Shown here in pieces: positions 62,369 to 64,000 of a DNA stretch of 64,000 nt (the stretch's first letter is position 1; every line of letters begins with the position of its first letter). The position numbers and the translations under genes were made by a program. This DNA is from an uncultured Caldilineaceae bacterium (GTDB lineage: Bacteria; Chloroflexota; Anaerolineae; Caldilineales; Caldilineaceae), in NCBI GenBank assembly GCA_951812725.1, contig OX638330.1, positions 2,046,001-2,110,000 of the forward strand. The letters are read 5' to 3'. The notes under the pieces are model-generated. The model was not told the origin of the DNA. It was given only the letters and a program-made list of their open reading frames with translations, and searched no databases.

Positions 62369-62884
62369 GGAGTCCGTTTGCAGGCGATTCACTGGAGCGC
62401 CCAGTCGCAGTCCCTGCGGCACAGGTAGTGTATTTGGATATCTCTAGTTACACATTCGGTCGTAACTACTAAGCCACAGTAGTTGACCAGCCAGTCATCC
62501 TTGGAACCATTCAGGCTCTTGATGACGCAACTGGTGTACAGCCGCCGTCATGCTCGCCAGCCGACACGTTGCGAAGAAGGCACACGGTCGGTGAGGGATG
62601 GTTTTGTAGGGGGGCGTTGCGGGGGCGCAGCCCCTGCACAAGGGAGGCCGCTTGCGGCCGACCGCCCAAAATACAACAATGCTGGGGAGAAAGAATACCT
62701 TTTCTCGCCTCGTTCAGGGTTGCGTATCAGTTGCGGTTGAGGAGTTTCATTCAGTCTATAGATGCAGGACCCGGGGCGGTGCTTCGGAGCTAGTCGAAAT
62801 ACAAAGTAGCGTGGGTATTGCGCCGCCCGGTCGTTCAGCTGGTCGCGGATTTCTCAACCAACGACACTTGCTCAGTTAGTCTCA
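62369..62884. other. Intergenic region carrying repeat copy C
   Basis: 516 bases between convergent HMG-CoA synthase and mfd. The repeat covers 62462-62664. The rest holds short frames without protein-like composition and no clear terminator. Confidence 0.6.
62462..62664 (+). repeat. Dispersed GC-rich hairpin repeat, copy C
   Basis: Core 62585-62664 bounded by CGGTCGG (62585-62591) and CCGACCG (62658-62664), with the GGGGC-GCA-GCCCC hairpin and a terminal hairpin GGCCGC-TT-GCGGCC (62646-62659). The left 122 bases align gaplessly to copy B. The first 15 bases GTAACTACTAAGCCA are identical to the left end of copy A. Confidence 0.85.
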
Positions 62885-64000
62885 TTACTTAAGGGTTTCA
62901 GCAGAAAGCGCAGAAAGGGAGCGCAACAGAATGGTCCGCCAGTTGCCATCTTCATCGATGGGAATATAGATGGCCTCTCGGCCAACGTGGATTGCGTTAT
63001 TGGGCACAAATTCTCCTTCGTCATTGGTGTTTCCAAGTGCCATTCGTAAGGAGTATTGCAACTTGCGCCTGGCTCCGACATCAATCTCGCCTTTGACTAC
63101 TTCGGCGGAGCCGATTACGCGTAAAGGATAGCCTTGCGGAATCCGTATGGCGATCTGATCGCGCCTACGGCCGATGTTGAGAATTCCGGCTTTCAGTGCC
63201 TCCATTTTTACCCGTATCTGGTAGAACAGATTCTGCATTTCTATTGGGACCGAATTTGTCTCCAAGTCCTTTCCAAAACGGTCCTCAACTTCCCTTTGCA
63301 TTTCTTCCAGTTCCTGCTGTGAATTCAGACCGGCAATGCGACGGTAGAGCTGAAGGCGCAGTCCCTCTTCTTCGACATAAGTAGCCGGGATTTCGGCGCG
63401 CAGGGGCAGATCGAGCGTGACTGGGGGAGCTAGTGGATCGTCCCAGGCACTGGATAGCCTCGAATCTTCTGTCTGCACCGATGATGGGTGAGGCGCAAGA
63501 TTCCCGTTAGCGTTTGCCGGTTGCACAGCGTCGCGGTCACCTGTTTGTGCTTCGTTGAAACGTTCCCGTTTTTCCCTCAACTCGTTGACCGATTGAGTAA
63601 GGAGCCGGGTGTACAGATCGAAGCCGACGCTGACAATCTGGCCGTGTTGCTTTGCTCCCAGCAGCTCCCCTGCGCCTCTTATTTCCAAGTCGCGCATGGC
63701 GATACGAAAGCCTGCGCCCAATTCTTCGCTGCTCTCAAGCAGCGCCTCCAGGCGGCGGCGGGCGTCGAAAGTCAGGGTACTGTGACGATCGTGAAAAAGA
63801 TAGCAGTAGCCCCTGACTGCCCCGCGGCCTACGCGGCCGCGTAGCTGGTACAACTGGGCCAATCCAAAATGATCGGCACGGTTGACGATGATCGTATTGG
63901 CGCGTCGAATATCGAGGCCATTCTCGACAATGGTTGTACAGACAAGGACATCGATTTCACCATCTGCAAAACGCATCATGGTGTCTTCCAATTCGCGTTC
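62885..64000 (-). CDS. mfd: Transcription-repair coupling factor Mfd, C-terminal part (cut by window edge)
   Basis: The last 370 or so residues of Mfd, the superfamily 2 translocase that removes stalled RNA polymerase and recruits UvrA. Visible are the second RecA lobe motifs ([17 protein letters not shown] and QLRGRVGRG) and the TRG relay motif region ([22 protein letters not shown]). The C-terminal D7 domain follows, with [17 protein letters not shown] and the [10 protein letters not shown] helices. A polar low-complexity linker (about 165-195, Asn/Gln-rich) separates the motor from D7. The gene continues beyond base 64000, so its N-terminal two-thirds, including Walker A and the RNA polymerase interaction domain, are not seen. 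Confidence 0.95.
   Translation of the reverse strand, partial: ERELEDTMMRFADGEIDVLVCTTIVENGLDIRRANTIIVNRADHFGLAQLYQLRGRVGRGAVRGYCYLFHDRHSTLTFDARRRLEALLESSEELGAGFRIAMRDLEIRGAGELLGAKQHGQIVSVGFDLYTRLLTQSVNELREKRERFNEAQTGDRDAVQPANANGNLAPHPSSVQTEDSRLSSAWDDPLAPPVTLDLPLRAEIPATYVEEEGLRLQLYRRIAGLNSQQELEEMQREVEDRFGKDLETNSVPIEMQNLFYQIRVKMEALKAGILNIGRRRDQIAIRIPQGYPLRVIGSAEVVKGEIDVGARRKLQYSLRMALGNTNDEGEFVPNNAIHVGREAIYIPIDEDGNWRTILLRSLSALSAETLK

Noticed and set aside
1-64000. tRNA, rRNA, CRISPR, prophage or transposase genes
   Set aside because: I looked for TPsiC-like arms, regular spacer repeats, integrase/transposase motifs and structural phage proteins and found none that hold up.

Overview
The window looks like part of a chromosome from an uncultivated Chloroflexota bacterium. 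My best guess is an Anaerolineae/Caldilineales-type lineage, such as the marine or sponge-associated ones. This is inference from gene content: Pro/Thr-rich secreted SH3b proteins, F420/FMN PPOX proteins, DUF2277, large family-5 solute-binding lipoproteins, many phytanoyl-CoA-type dioxygenases, and a bacterial mevalonate pathway with an archaeal-type HMG-CoA synthase. No rRNA, tRNA, CRISPR array, phage or transposase gene was seen.

Layout. 1-3.7 kb: a small acidic protein, two PPOX flavoproteins, DUF2277 and formate-tetrahydrofolate ligase. 3.7-4.3 kb: repeat copy A. 4.3-9.2 kb: a SNF2 helicase and a SWIM-type zinc protein. 9.2-17.2 kb: carbohydrate and small-molecule metabolism, with a COG4091 dehydrogenase, an arabinose/fucose isomerase-like protein, an aldo/keto reductase, a GNAT protein, DUF169, and an aldolase-dehydrogenase fusion. 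17.5-20.4 kb: an HlyD-like adaptor and an SH3b protein, closed by a very strong terminator. 20.7-28.7 kb: a broken sugar permease, a GH4 glycosidase, an enolase-superfamily dehydratase, an SDR, repeat copy B and a DUF5695 protein.

29.3-46.1 kb is the main accessory island. It opens with a structured leader and a 24-codon upstream ORF that overlaps the next start codon (ATGA). A complete Dpp/Opp-type ABC importer follows, then a beta-keto acid cleavage enzyme (BKACE), a sugar-phosphate isomerase-like protein, a zinc alcohol dehydrogenase, an amidohydrolase, three phytanoyl-CoA-dioxygenase-like enzymes, a ThDP enzyme and an NHL beta-propeller. It reads as an import-and-catabolise locus for an unidentified organic substrate. 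46.2-49.5 kb holds a tightly overlapping minus-strand operon (Nudix, GNAT, lipase) and a hypothetical gene. 49.9-54.3 kb holds RNase D, FtsH and a fourth dioxygenase.

55.1-62.4 kb: three membrane proteins, two of them resembling complex-I/Mrp antiporter subunits that have lost the usual pump lysine, then HMG-CoA reductase and HMG-CoA synthase (the mevalonate pathway entry). 62.4-62.9 kb: repeat copy C. The C-terminal part of Mfd runs off the right edge.

The most unusual signals are (i) a dispersed intergenic repeat in three same-orientation copies whose terminal hairpin is kept by compensatory base changes, (ii) the leader and coupled upstream ORF before the ABC importer, (iii) the degenerate complex-I-like module, and (iv) the BKACE/dioxygenase island.
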